Shown here: positions 27,601-39,600 of the stretch, one piece after another
Position numbering within the stretch: position 1 is the first letter of the stretch
Layout: every line of letters starts with the position of its first letter
Assembly: GCA_903813345.2 (NCBI GenBank)
Contig: CAIIXF020000003.1
Location: 30,147,248-30,211,247 of the forward strand
Direction: 5' to 3'
Source of the DNA: Owenia fusiformis
Taxonomy: Eukaryota > Annelida > Polychaeta > Sabellida > Oweniidae
DNA: 64,000 nucleotides
The notes under the pieces: generated by a model
The model's database searches: none
Told to the model about the DNA's origin: nothing
The model's input: only the letters and a program-made list of their open reading frames with translations
Made by a program: the position numbers and the translations under genes

Positions 27601-30600
27601 TTCCGATTCCGTTCCGTTCCATGCCAGCCCTAATGTTAATGCCTTTTCATTTTTGTCCAGGCATTCAGTAGGGTAAGTAGCTGACAGTTGTTACACTTAT
27701 GCAATAACTTACCAGATGCTAACATTATTTTCAACTTTTGCATCACCAAGTACAAACTATATCTTTTACCAGTTTATTTATATTGTTGAATATTTTGACA
27801 TGGGGAGATGTTACAGGTTCAATAACAAACATAACATTTCAATAACCTTAAGAAAATAAAGTATTTATTTAGAAAGAATCTGAGTGTGTTTTGAACTTGG
27901 AGAAGTAAGAAGTATTCCTGAGTTACTCTAATGTAGTCATATTGATTCTTTGATTTGATGGTCTTTTGGCATCATGATAAACCTTATCAGCTCATTTGAT
28001 GGTCTTTTTGTATCAATCAGAACCTATCTCACATTTGGTATCCAGCATGATAATATACAATTATTGACCTCTCCAGAGGTTTACTGTCACCCGAGACTGT
28101 AAACCGAGACCGTAGGTCGAGGTTTACAGTCGAGGGATATAATTTTGACAGTAAACCGAATGGAGAGGTCTATAATTGTTTTGTTAGTCCGAAGAATATC
28201 TTAGATTTTTCTGACCCTTGAAGTTGACTTGAAGTTGGATCTAGACCCTCGAGACGTTCATGTTGTATTTCAGTATATCGGCAGTAAGTTCACTCAATGG
28301 AGTCAAATTACTCTCCTGGGCGAAGTCCACTAAAAGCTTTGTACAAAGTTTTAGATTTTTCTTCGTATTTTGACTGTCTTTACTCTCTAAGAGACTAATA
28401 GTATCCTCATCTTCAACATTTTTGAAACGGCTAGTGCTAGCGGCGGCCATTTTATCGTCTGATAATGACGTCATTTTAGTGGAATGCTGGGAATATTATT
28501 CACCGGCAATGCATTGCGCGGTGTACAGTTAAAATTATTCACCGCTCGTTGACCAATCAAAATTGAGTATTTCAACTGAGGTACTTACAAACCCTATTGT
28601 CTTCTCATTTGATGGTCTCATTTCTTGTTAATCTCACAGAGAGGTGTGATGAGTATCAGCATATTCTTTTGGCTCATCTTTGATTTTTTAATGTAGATAA
28701 GATGCTTTTGGCTTTAAACATGTTCTTCTTGGAATGATTTGCTGGTTGGGATAACTTCCTAGCTTGATATAATTATTACATACATGTACTTTTATTTCTA
28801 AATTAAATCTTCGTAACCTTATAAACTATATGTACGTATAGAAACTTATAAAGGGACCCATATGTGTGTCAGAGAGACTGACATGATAAGACTCAATAAA
28901 ATGTGTTATTTAATATATGTAATATGATTGAATTTTGGATAAGTTCTTTATTTAGTTTGTCAACTTTTATATTTATGATGTCTTTTTTATTTATTATATT
29001 GATAGAAGAATTCTAGAATACTAAAAAAATATTCATATTGTAGAAATTTTTCCTACTTTACCGTGAAAGATGGTTTTTGAAGGTATAATTATGTTGTGAA
29101 ATGGTTAGAAAATTGTATGTTTTGTTTTGAAGTTTGAGAAGGTTCAGATTCAACCCCCCACAGACTTAAACATATGTTTAGCTACAGGTAGATTTAAGTG
29201 ACTATAACTAGGGGCCAAGGGACATGAAACAAATGTTATTTATCTGAGCCTAATTAGAACCCATGAGATATGTTAATGTGTTTTATCTGGGCCTAATTAC
29301 GGTTGATTCAACATGAAACATTTGTTTTACCCAAAACTCAAATAAATAATACATTTTTTCTTATGCATTATCTGACTTTAAATTATATGATTTGGAAGAA
29401 TTCACATGTACAATTCAAGTATTTGCTTCATGATTAAGCTATATATAATTGAATGACCAAAACAAACACACAAACAAACAAACAAACAAAAACAAACAAA
29501 CAAACAAACAAACCCTTCTTTTGGTTTTACTTGTTAGAAGAGTCTTTTGGATAAACTCTCAACTAACTAAAATGTGCTCCTCTGACACATTAAATTTTTC
29601 AGTTCGCAATTAATTATTTTTCCTCAAATCCCCGTTTCTCAACTCTAAGCCAAACATACATATTTGCAGGTTTTTCTTGTAAAGGGTATTTGTGCAACAA
29701 ACAGTAAAGTAATTGCAAACATTATAACTTATTAGGAGAGAGGGGGTTAACAAAAAGGCCAAGAATAACAAGAAAACATAAATAATTTCAGAGACAATTT
29801 CCTCAAACGTGCGTCAGAAGGCAATTTGTTCTTTAAATATACTCGTTGCCATGATAGATCGTTGCATAATTTACAGTTGAAAAACCTAATGATAATGGAA
29901 TCCTTGCATGCATTCCCTCCAACACAACAATTACGCAGAGTTATGATCGATTATTACGCTAAAATAGCAACTCACCACTTTAGATTATATACTCATGTTA
30001 AAATTCGGAATAAAACAAAGACTGGAATTATATAGCAGGGGGTTCAAATTAATCAGTGATGTTAACCTATAGAGATTGTATATCAATATTTAATTAAATA
30101 ATTTTCTATTCAAGTTAGAAAGGAGAAGTTTAGAATATTCTAGAAGGGCAATGGGCTTTTTGTGAAATGAAATCTGCAGTTGCATCACTTACCGCGATCA
30201 GCTGCCGTCTTGTCAGATGATTTAGAATTATTCACTTGCAGCTTACCGTCAGGTGTGAAAGTTAAAATAAGAAGTAAAATATGAAGTTTTACATCATCAG
30301 AGTAAAATATCAGATGTACTTGTTGTTGTTGAATGTATCCCAGTTCATAGAAATCATGTTGTTGAATGTATCCCAGTTCATGGATGGAAATCATGTAGGA
30401 ACAAATAGATATGATGTAGAAAACAGGTGTATTGTGAAATTGTATTACTGTGTAAAATGGCAAAATGTTAGTTTTTGATTCTTTATGTCTTTTCTAGTTC
30501 TACGCCTATAACTAACAGGCCCATAGTCAGAATTTTCCAAGGGGGGGTTCACTTTTCCCAAAAATTCGAGGGGGGAGGTTTACTTTGATAAATTTGGCCA

Positions 30601-33600
30601 AAAATCACTCAAAAAATAATCAGAATGGTGAAAAACTGCATGATTTTGAAAGCTGAACCCCCTGAACCCCCCTGGCTATGGGCCTGACTAATAAATAGAA
30701 AACACAAAGTGCTCATCAATACTGGTTATCACCAAGATAAATCATCAGTAGTCTTCCTTCCTCAGTTTTCGGGGGCTACGAAATGAGACTTTGCCCATGC
30801 TCCGACTATATCCGATCATTATTGGAAGGTGCCCCCATAGAGGTGAATAAATAAATAAATTATATTACTTAACCAATGAGCATGTCATTATTGCCCACGG
30901 TCAATATATCCATTTAATGATTTTAAGTGTTCCATTATGTATTCATCTGAACGAGGCTATTATTGTATGAAAGTGGTACCACTTTTAGACCAGAATAAGT
31001 AACGCTAAAAATGATTGCTGTAATATTGGTTGTATTACCTTAATAAGATCTTGATTGTTTCAATCCATTTACGTAAATGTAGATTTCAAAAGAAATCAAT
31101 GATGTTCATCTTAGCATCACTTACTGCATAACATGAAGTTGGATGATATGATTGAGATATAAGTGTGGCGTGTTGCAACATTTAATATTCAATTATGGTG
31201 AAATTCCTGTTGATTTGATAAGTCTGTTCGATTTTTCATCCAGAATCTGTATTATAATGTGACATCACCATACCTAATATAACACTTTTTGACATCTAAA
31301 ATAAAATAAAATTTATTTTGAAAAAAATCCTAATTTACATAATACTGTACTCCAATATCAATGATCTACATAAAATATTGAGGCTTCAAAAGATGCACTA
31401 CAAGAGGCATTTTTGTGCATATATTTTCTGTATTTGCCTCATATTGTTGAATGACTCATTACATAAGATTAGGCTACTCCTGCAGTATGAAGTGAAATAC
31501 CCTTGGACCAAAGATGTTAGGGTCATGATGGGTCTAGGGCTCTAAGCTTTCTATGTAGAGTCCTTCCATAAATAAGATAAGAGGGAAGGTTACTGTGATA
31601 TATTGCCTGAGAGGAATGTTTCATACTGGGAAATATCATTTATGTCCCAGATAAAAAATCATAAAGATATAAGCAATCATTGAATTTCATTTTATACATT
31701 CCGGGAATAAACTATTTGATATTTTGAAATATCTGTTGATAATACAGTTTTTCTCCTTACTTACTTTCTTTTCTGAAATATTTCAAAACAGCATTTCTTG
31801 AAAGTGTTTTTTAGTGTTATGGGATATCTTATTGAAGGATGATATTCTATTTAAGGATACTGTGATGTTAATGTTTTTTATTTATAGAGAGTAATGCATA
31901 ATTTTATTTCTGAGTAATATCCTGAATCTTTAAGATAAGGTTAGGACTAATTACTGTTTGGATCTTTATATCTGAGCTCATGGGCTCTTCCAAAATTGGC
32001 CAGAAACTTTAAAAAGCTTTAAAAATTTCACTTCTGGGCACTTCTAGATTGGTCCAAGGTTCTCACATCTATCAATTCCTGAATCCTCTTCTTCTTCCTG
32101 AATCTTCCCCAAATGACCTGACTATCAATCTCCCTCAATTGTTTTTTGAGTTTCAGCTAATGAGACGCTTACAGGTAAAGGTAGACATTTGCGGTCTGGC
32201 TTGCACATGTGTTTGTTTCTAGTATGCCAGAATTCCGAAACATACGGTTTAGATTGGTTATAACAAAATAACTTCGGATACCTGAGCCCTGTAGAACATA
32301 TACCCTCTTCAGAAAATCTCAAACTGCCATGTCTCATGATTTATAGTTTAATATGCAGAATTTTAGTAAGAGCAGCAGGCCCATAGCCAGGGGTGTTCGA
32401 TGGGTTCGAGCGAACTCCCCTGGCCAAAAAAACTTTCAAAATCAAGCAGGTTTTCACCATTCTGAGCACTTTTTAAGTGATTTTGGCCATTTTTGGACCA
32501 AAATTGTCACAAATAAACCCCCCTGGAAATTTTCAAAAAGTGACCCCCCCCCCCTTGGCAAATCCTGGCTATGGGCCTGAGTAGATTGATGAAACAGTTG
32601 CCAGTCCTGTGAGTCTGTCTATACTTCCATTCATCATTTCTGGATATATGAAATCTGCCATTTGTGAAAATTGATGGTCATCTCCATTTTATGGGGATCT
32701 ATTTTGGTACAATATCGGTCCTGGCCCCTCCTTGTCTTGTTCTTGTGTTTGTTATCAAAATATAATGAATTGCCATATCAACTCACCAAGTGGTGCCAAT
32801 TTGTAAAAAAAGTGACATTGTTATAATCACCAGGTTTTGTGGCTCATGATTATCAAATTTTATATGGGTTCAAATGAATGTTCAAATAGGTGTAGTATAC
32901 TTAGTGGAATATACTGTGTGCAATATACTGGGTGCAAGGTACTGGTTGCAGGTTACTGGGTGCAAGGTACTGGTTGCAGGTTACTGGGTGCAAGCTATTG
33001 GATGCAAGTTACTGGGTGCAAGGTATTGGATGCAAGTTAAATGTAAAGTACTGGATATTAAATTTATCCCATCGAACGAAGTTCGGAGAGATATAGGGAA
33101 CGCCTCCGTCCGTCCGTCCATCCGTACGTCCGTCCGTCCGTCCGTCCGTCCGTCTGTCCGTCCGTCCGTCCGTCCGGGCGATAACTCAAATACCGTTGGC
33201 CCGATTTTGTTCATATTTTGTACAGATATACCCTATGAGGGTAGAAGTTCTGCTTGAAAGCCGATTTTCAAAATGGCCGCTCAATTCAAAATGGCGGCCA
33301 TTTTAGTGCCGATTTTACAGTAATTTAGGTGCAATATGTAAAACTGTAATAGCTATATGTTTTAAATGTAAAAAAATTATGAAGGACATTAATAAAGGTA
33401 TAAATGTAGACATTAAAGAAGCCCATGGCAGCCATCTTGAAAAATGGCGGCCTTTACTCGTTATTTTACGATTTTTGCTATAACTCGAAAAGTAGTGGAG
33501 CGATTTTGTTCATATTTGGTATGTGAATACTATAAGCATTGCACACTGCCTAAAGACACTTTTGGTAGAAGCCGGCCATTTTTCAAAATGGCCGCCATTT

Positions 33601-36600
33601 TAACGTATATTACTATAACTCGAAAAGTAGTAGAGCGATTTTGTTCATATTTGGTTTGTGAATACTATAAGCATGGCACACCGTCCTATGACACTTTTGG
33701 TAGAATGCGGCCATTTTGAAAATAAATTTGAAAAATGGCCGCCATTTTAACGCATTTTACTATAACTCGAAAAGTAGTGAAGCGATTTTGTTCATATTTG
33801 GTATGTTTCATATTTCATATGTGAATACTATAAGCATGGCACACTGTCTAATGACACTTTGGGTAGCAGGTGGCCATTTTGAAAAATGGTCACCATTTTT
33901 ATGTTTTTTACTATAACTTGAAAAGTAGTGAGGCGATTTGGTCATGTTTGATATGTGAATACTTATGAGCCTTGCACACTGTCTCATGACACTTCAGATA
34001 GTAGGCAGCCATTTTATAAAAATGGCTGTCATTTTTACATTTTTTACTATAACTCGAAAAGTAATGGAGCAATTTTGTTCATATTTGATATGTGAATACT
34101 TTAAGCATGGCACAATGTCTAATAAACTTTTAGTCAGCCATTTTGAAAAATTGCCACCATTTTTATGTGTGTTATTTTACAAGTACATGTATGCGATTTT
34201 TCAAAGATTTTATAGGTGGCTACTTAAAAGCATATTATTTCTTCTGATGACAACTTGGCTAGTGAGCAACCATTTTGAAAATGGTGGCCTTTCTGGTGTG
34301 TTGTTTCATGATATTTGCTATATATTTCGTTTGTAAAAATGCTAGCCATTTCTGTTCGATGGGATTCGCTACGCTTTGGCGTTGCCGTTGTTCTGGTTTG
34401 GGTATCATATTCTGGTTATACAGTATACTGTAATTTCAATGATATGTTATTTCATGAGGTTTCGAGCCTCGAGATATGGCTAGCAATCACACTCATATTG
34501 CTCTGATTGAAAATGACCCATGGAGAGCCAAATAAATTCATATATTTGATACATTCAGTTCCTCTACATGATTTCCCTATGGTATGTACGAACTGACGTT
34601 AACAAATCAAATCAGGTACTCGAAAAACACGGCAACTCTGGTAAGGATGTTCCTACTGTTTACTGCAAGATTTACCGTCTATATCCTGCCAGTAATATAG
34701 CAAATCAAAATACTTCATGTTTTGAGAATTAAGATAAAATACTATTTCTTACATTATATGAGAGTGCTGCAGGAATGTAGTGTCTTTTCATATCAAAACC
34801 CAAATCCATGCATCATATTTAGAATTTAGAATCGAGATAGAGTTATCATTTTTTTAATAGTTAAATTTACAATTAAGATCTCTCATCATCTACTCTTACC
34901 CTTTTAACAGTATGTTCAGCTGGTGCAAGTATGCATCATTCTTCCTATTATTAAATCAAAACATCATTCCGATGCACCCTGAAGGAGGCAAATACCCAGA
35001 ATCCTCATCATCTACCTATAGTTCCTCCATGAACCATTATGCCCTGAAAATTTCACAATACAGTTATAGAAAGCTATGTTTAGTTAAAAGTATAGCTTAG
35101 AGCAATTTAGTAAACCAGAGTATAATACATACTACTATAGAAAAAGTCTTGCAAAGGGTTGAGACGGTACATAAAGGCATGAGCAGAAGGTGACGAATAC
35201 AAAACCATGAATCTAATATAAGTTAAGTTGATATTCTCAATTCGCCTCTCGGACGGGGAATACTTGCTAGAATTAACTTCCGTCTTAATCTAATTCCCTG
35301 ACAATTTCCACCATCCACAATAATGTCTTAAACAACTCCACAAATAAACATTGATTTATCCCAATCACATTAGATTCTACAATTGTATTTCAATTTACTC
35401 TGGCACGATTCTGTTATTGGAATTTCAATTATGGAATCTTTTCACTTACTTGCTATGTGGCTGGACTTGATTATTTGTCATTAGTTTTTTAGGGTAATCA
35501 TTCTGGTATATTGAATTTCAGATTCATTGATTGGCAGTGTTTCAATGATCCTTAGATTTCAGTGCAGCCAGTTTAAAACATTTAAACATATATGTATTTT
35601 TATCGCACTTTGAAAAAGTGCCATATTGTCGTCGTCTTGTGCTGTTGGGCGGGCAGGCGGGCGGGCGGGCGGGCGGGCGTGCGTGCGGGCGGGTGGGCGG
35701 GCGGCACATAAACCAAATCTTGTCATCAAATTTCCAGGATAACTGCTTACCTGTTCAACTTGAAATTTTTACAGATGCAAGAGCAGACTAGTACCAAGAT
35801 CTGATTAGGTTAAGGGCATGCTGGGTAAACTACGTGGCGGCCATTTTGAATTTTTCAACAAATCTTGTCATCAAAATTCCAGGAAAACCACTTATCCGTT
35901 CAACTTGACATTTTTACAGATGCAAGAGCAGACTATTGCCAAGATCTGATTAGGTTTTGGGTATACTGGCTGAATTACATGGTGGCCATTTTGAATTTTT
36001 CAATTGGGCGGCCATTTCGAATTTTTCAACTTGCTCCAAATTGACCAAATTTTTTTTTAAAAACATCTACAAGTTCTCAGAAGTTCAAATCTGACCTTAG
36101 ATTTCAGATTTGACCTTTCGTTGACCTTCAGTGACCTTGAAAAGGTCAAAAATTTGATTTTCTAAATAGATATTTTGGATTTAAAGGACGATTCTCGGTT
36201 TGGAGAACAGTCTCCTGGGCTTATAATTTTTTTCATCGAAAATATAGAAATATTACCCAAATCAAACTATGAATTTTCAAAAGAGGACATTTAAATCTAC
36301 AAGATGTAAAAATAACAAATTGGTCTGAAGCAGGGATAACGCTCAATTAGACCGATTCAATAAAATACAAGTCTCGATTTTGGGGAAAGAAGTTCATCAG
36401 TGTACTGCGCTAATATATTTTTGCGAAAAATCTAGAAATATTACCCAAATTAAATTATGACTATTCAGAAGAGGACATTCAAATCTATATCATGTAAAAA
36501 AATCAAATTTGTCCGAAGCAGGGATAATGCTCATTTAGATTGATGAACTTCGTTCTCCAAACCGAGAATCGTCCTTTAGGTCAGCTTAATTACAAAACAC

Positions 36601-39600
36601 CTACTGAGGTCTGAAAAAGTGAAATTTTTAAGGTTGAAGGTCATCAAATTAGGTCACAAACAATGTTATCTAAATTTTCCCAAAGTTCAAGACTACAAAT
36701 AAATTCTTGTCATCAAAATTACAGGAAAACCGCTAACCTTGTCAATTTGAAATGTTTACAGATGCAAGAGCAGATGGACCATGGCCATACCATGGTATGA
36801 CCATGGTATACCATGGTATATGGCCATGAAATGCAATGAAATACCATGGTAATACCATGGCCGATCATGAACGTTAAATGGCACCATTGCATTTCATTGT
36901 TAACAGTGCGTTTTTAACATGGAGTTTTCCATTGAAAAAATACTGCCGTTTCGCAGTTTTTCATGGTCAGAAACCATCAAATGCAATGATATCATGGTCA
37001 AGTTCTCGGCCATGATATCATTGCATTTGATGGTTTTTTGACCATGATATCATTGCATTTGATGGTTTCTGACCATGAAATACTGTGAAACGGCAGTATT
37101 TTTTCAATGGGAAACTCCATGTTAAAAAAACGCTCTTGACCATGAAATGCAATGGTGCCATTTAACGATCATGATATACCATGGTATACCATGGTCAATT
37201 TACATGTAATTTTGTATCTAAAAAATACCACCGTTTCACAGTATTTCATGGTCAAATACCATCAAATGCAGTGATATCATGGTCTAGACATTTAACCATG
37301 ATATGCAATGGAGCCATTTAATTATCACAATCTACCATGGTATACTGTGGAAACTATACTTAAAATTTTGCATTTAAAAATACTGCTATTTTGCAGTATT
37401 TCATGGTTGCAAACCATCAAATGCAATGAAGTACAGTCAAGATGTTTAATCGAAGACTGGAGGTTTGACTTACAAAATATTAAGTTGATCTCCTATTTAA
37501 CTGACAACAGTCATATAAAAATAAAGCATATTTGTTTAACAAAAAAAATTTGTTTCTAGGGTTATTAACTTAATTATTCATAATAGAAATTAATTTATTA
37601 AATAAAGGAACAAAAGTATATAAATTTGTGATTTTGATGATTATCAGAATCACTAATTATAATAATTTGGTTATCTAATTAACATTTATTAATAAAGATA
37701 TTTCATGTAAAAAATACTTTTTGAACATGGTCTTTCATTGTATTTCACTGCATTGCAAGAAAGACCATTGCATTTCATTGCATATCATGATCAATCATTG
37801 TATTTCATTGCATTTCATGATCCATTTCAACTCTGACCAAATTTAGACTTGAGACTCTTGTAGAGTTCTTTTTAGCAATGAAATACCATGGTATAACCAT
37901 GGTATTTGATGGTCAGGTTTGACAATGAAATGCTATGAAATACAATCAACCACGAAATGCAATGATATGCCATGATAAATGATAGTTATGATTATGGCAA
38001 TGAAATACCATGGTATGACCATAGTAATTGATGGTCAGGTTTGACAATAAAATGCAATGAAATACCATCAACCATGAAATGCAATGATAAAACCATGATA
38101 AATGAGAGTTATGATTTTGGCAATGAAATGACATGGTATGACCATGGTAATTGATTGTCACACGGTACAATGAAATGACATGAAATGTCATCAACCATGA
38201 TATACAATGGTAATACCATGGTAAATGATGGTCAGGTACATAACAATAAAATATCATGGTATGACCATGACATTTGATTGTCAAATTGTACAATGAAATA
38301 CCATCAACCATGATATACAATGGTAATACCATGGTAAATGATGGTCAGGAACATGGCAATGAAATACCATGGTATGACCATGGTATTTGATTGTCACGTC
38401 TTATAATGAAATGCCATCAACCATGATATACCATGGTAAATTATGGTCAGGAACATGGCATTGAAATACCATGGTATTTGATTGTCACATCTTATAATGA
38501 AATGCCATGAAATGCAAATAACCATGATATACCATGGTAATACCATGGTAAATGATGGTCAGGAACATGGCAATGAAATACCATGGTATTTGATGGCAAA
38601 CTTTGGACATGAAATACCATGAAACATGGTATAACATGATATACCATGGTATACCATGGTCAAAAATTGACCAAAAAACCATCATTGCTACCATGGTCAG
38701 AGTTGATGGTAATTTCACTGCCGATCATGATAGACCATGGTAAACCATGGTATACCATGGTATCATGGTTTACGTTTAAACATGGTAGTGCCTAGGTCTG
38801 ATTAGGTTTTGGCCATGCTGGGTAAATTGCATGGGGGCCAGTTTGCTCTTCAAAGTGCGATATTTATCACTGTGTGTCTTGTTATTTACTTGCCACTGTC
38901 ATTACAATAACAATGACATTTTCTGGAGAGGGGAGGATATTTTTACCAGTTTTGATCTATGAATGATGTACATATAAGTGCCTTTATTTTGTGGAATTGC
39001 CTACGTATCGGCCTGTCAACAATTTTTCGGACAAATAAAAAATGCCAGTCGTCTGAAGACAAGTCGTCTGAAGTAAACTTATATAATGCTCATATTTGTT
39101 CTGTGGGGGCCTTTCTGGTAATTTACATCATAGGTTTCGGCTTTTACTTTTGCTTCGCTAAAAATACGGAGATCACCTTTTTTCTCGCTATGAGCCTGCT
39201 GAATGATGCCATTGTTAACTTGCGGATAACAGTTAATTAACTAATACAGCCTGTCTCCCCATGGGGATGGAAGCCATAGAAAAGTCAGAAATCAGAAATG
39301 TGTTTCTAAATACCTTTTACTGATTGCTTACAAGGATGAACTGAACATATTTTCCTAGAAAGAAAAATACCTCATTCACTGATTTTGATATCATGCAATA
39401 AAAATAATTCCTGAATGTGAAAATCTAAATAATCAGTGTGACAGTGTTGTTCCATGAGCTGGATTTTGTCAATTTTGACATCTGATATAACCTAATCATT
39501 ATGTAATCCTGGCCCTCTTATAGACAGATTTGTATATGAACATCCCCATATAAATCAGTGTGACAGTGTTGTTCCATGAGCTGGATTTTGTCAATTTTGA

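Larger units (their letters stand above)
35603..38860 (+). mobile_element. Composite Helitron-like element with two insertions, ~3.26 kb
   Basis: Begins TCGCACTTTGAAAAAGTGC after A. The first 11 bases recur inverted at the right end (TCAAAGTGCGA, 38850-38860). A (GGGC)n tract lies at 35648-35703. The body has ~145 bp modules (CTTGTCATCAAA, CAGATGCAAGAGCAGACTA, GATCTGATTAGGTT, GGCGGCCATTTTGAATTTTT) analogous to those at 33067 and 48131. The array is split by a TIR element (36182-36578) and by the CCATGG block (36775-38785); module text resumes after the latter. The true 3' terminus is uncertain: no clear CTRR end was found. Confidence 0.55.

Noticed and set aside
33421-34336. Several open frames with repeated ITRKVVERFCSYLVCEY-like peptides
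   Set aside because: Translations of the tandem modules of the Helitron-like element, shifting frame from module to module; not a gene.
37946-38718. Minus-strand frames with repeated HGIPWY/CHGHTM-like peptides
   Set aside because: Translations of the CCATGG palindrome array; no start context or domain.
38959-39240. 93-codon frame with a hydrophobic stretch, vaguely like part of a membrane receptor
   Set aside because: No recognisable GPCR or transporter motif, no neighbouring exons, and flanked by repeats.
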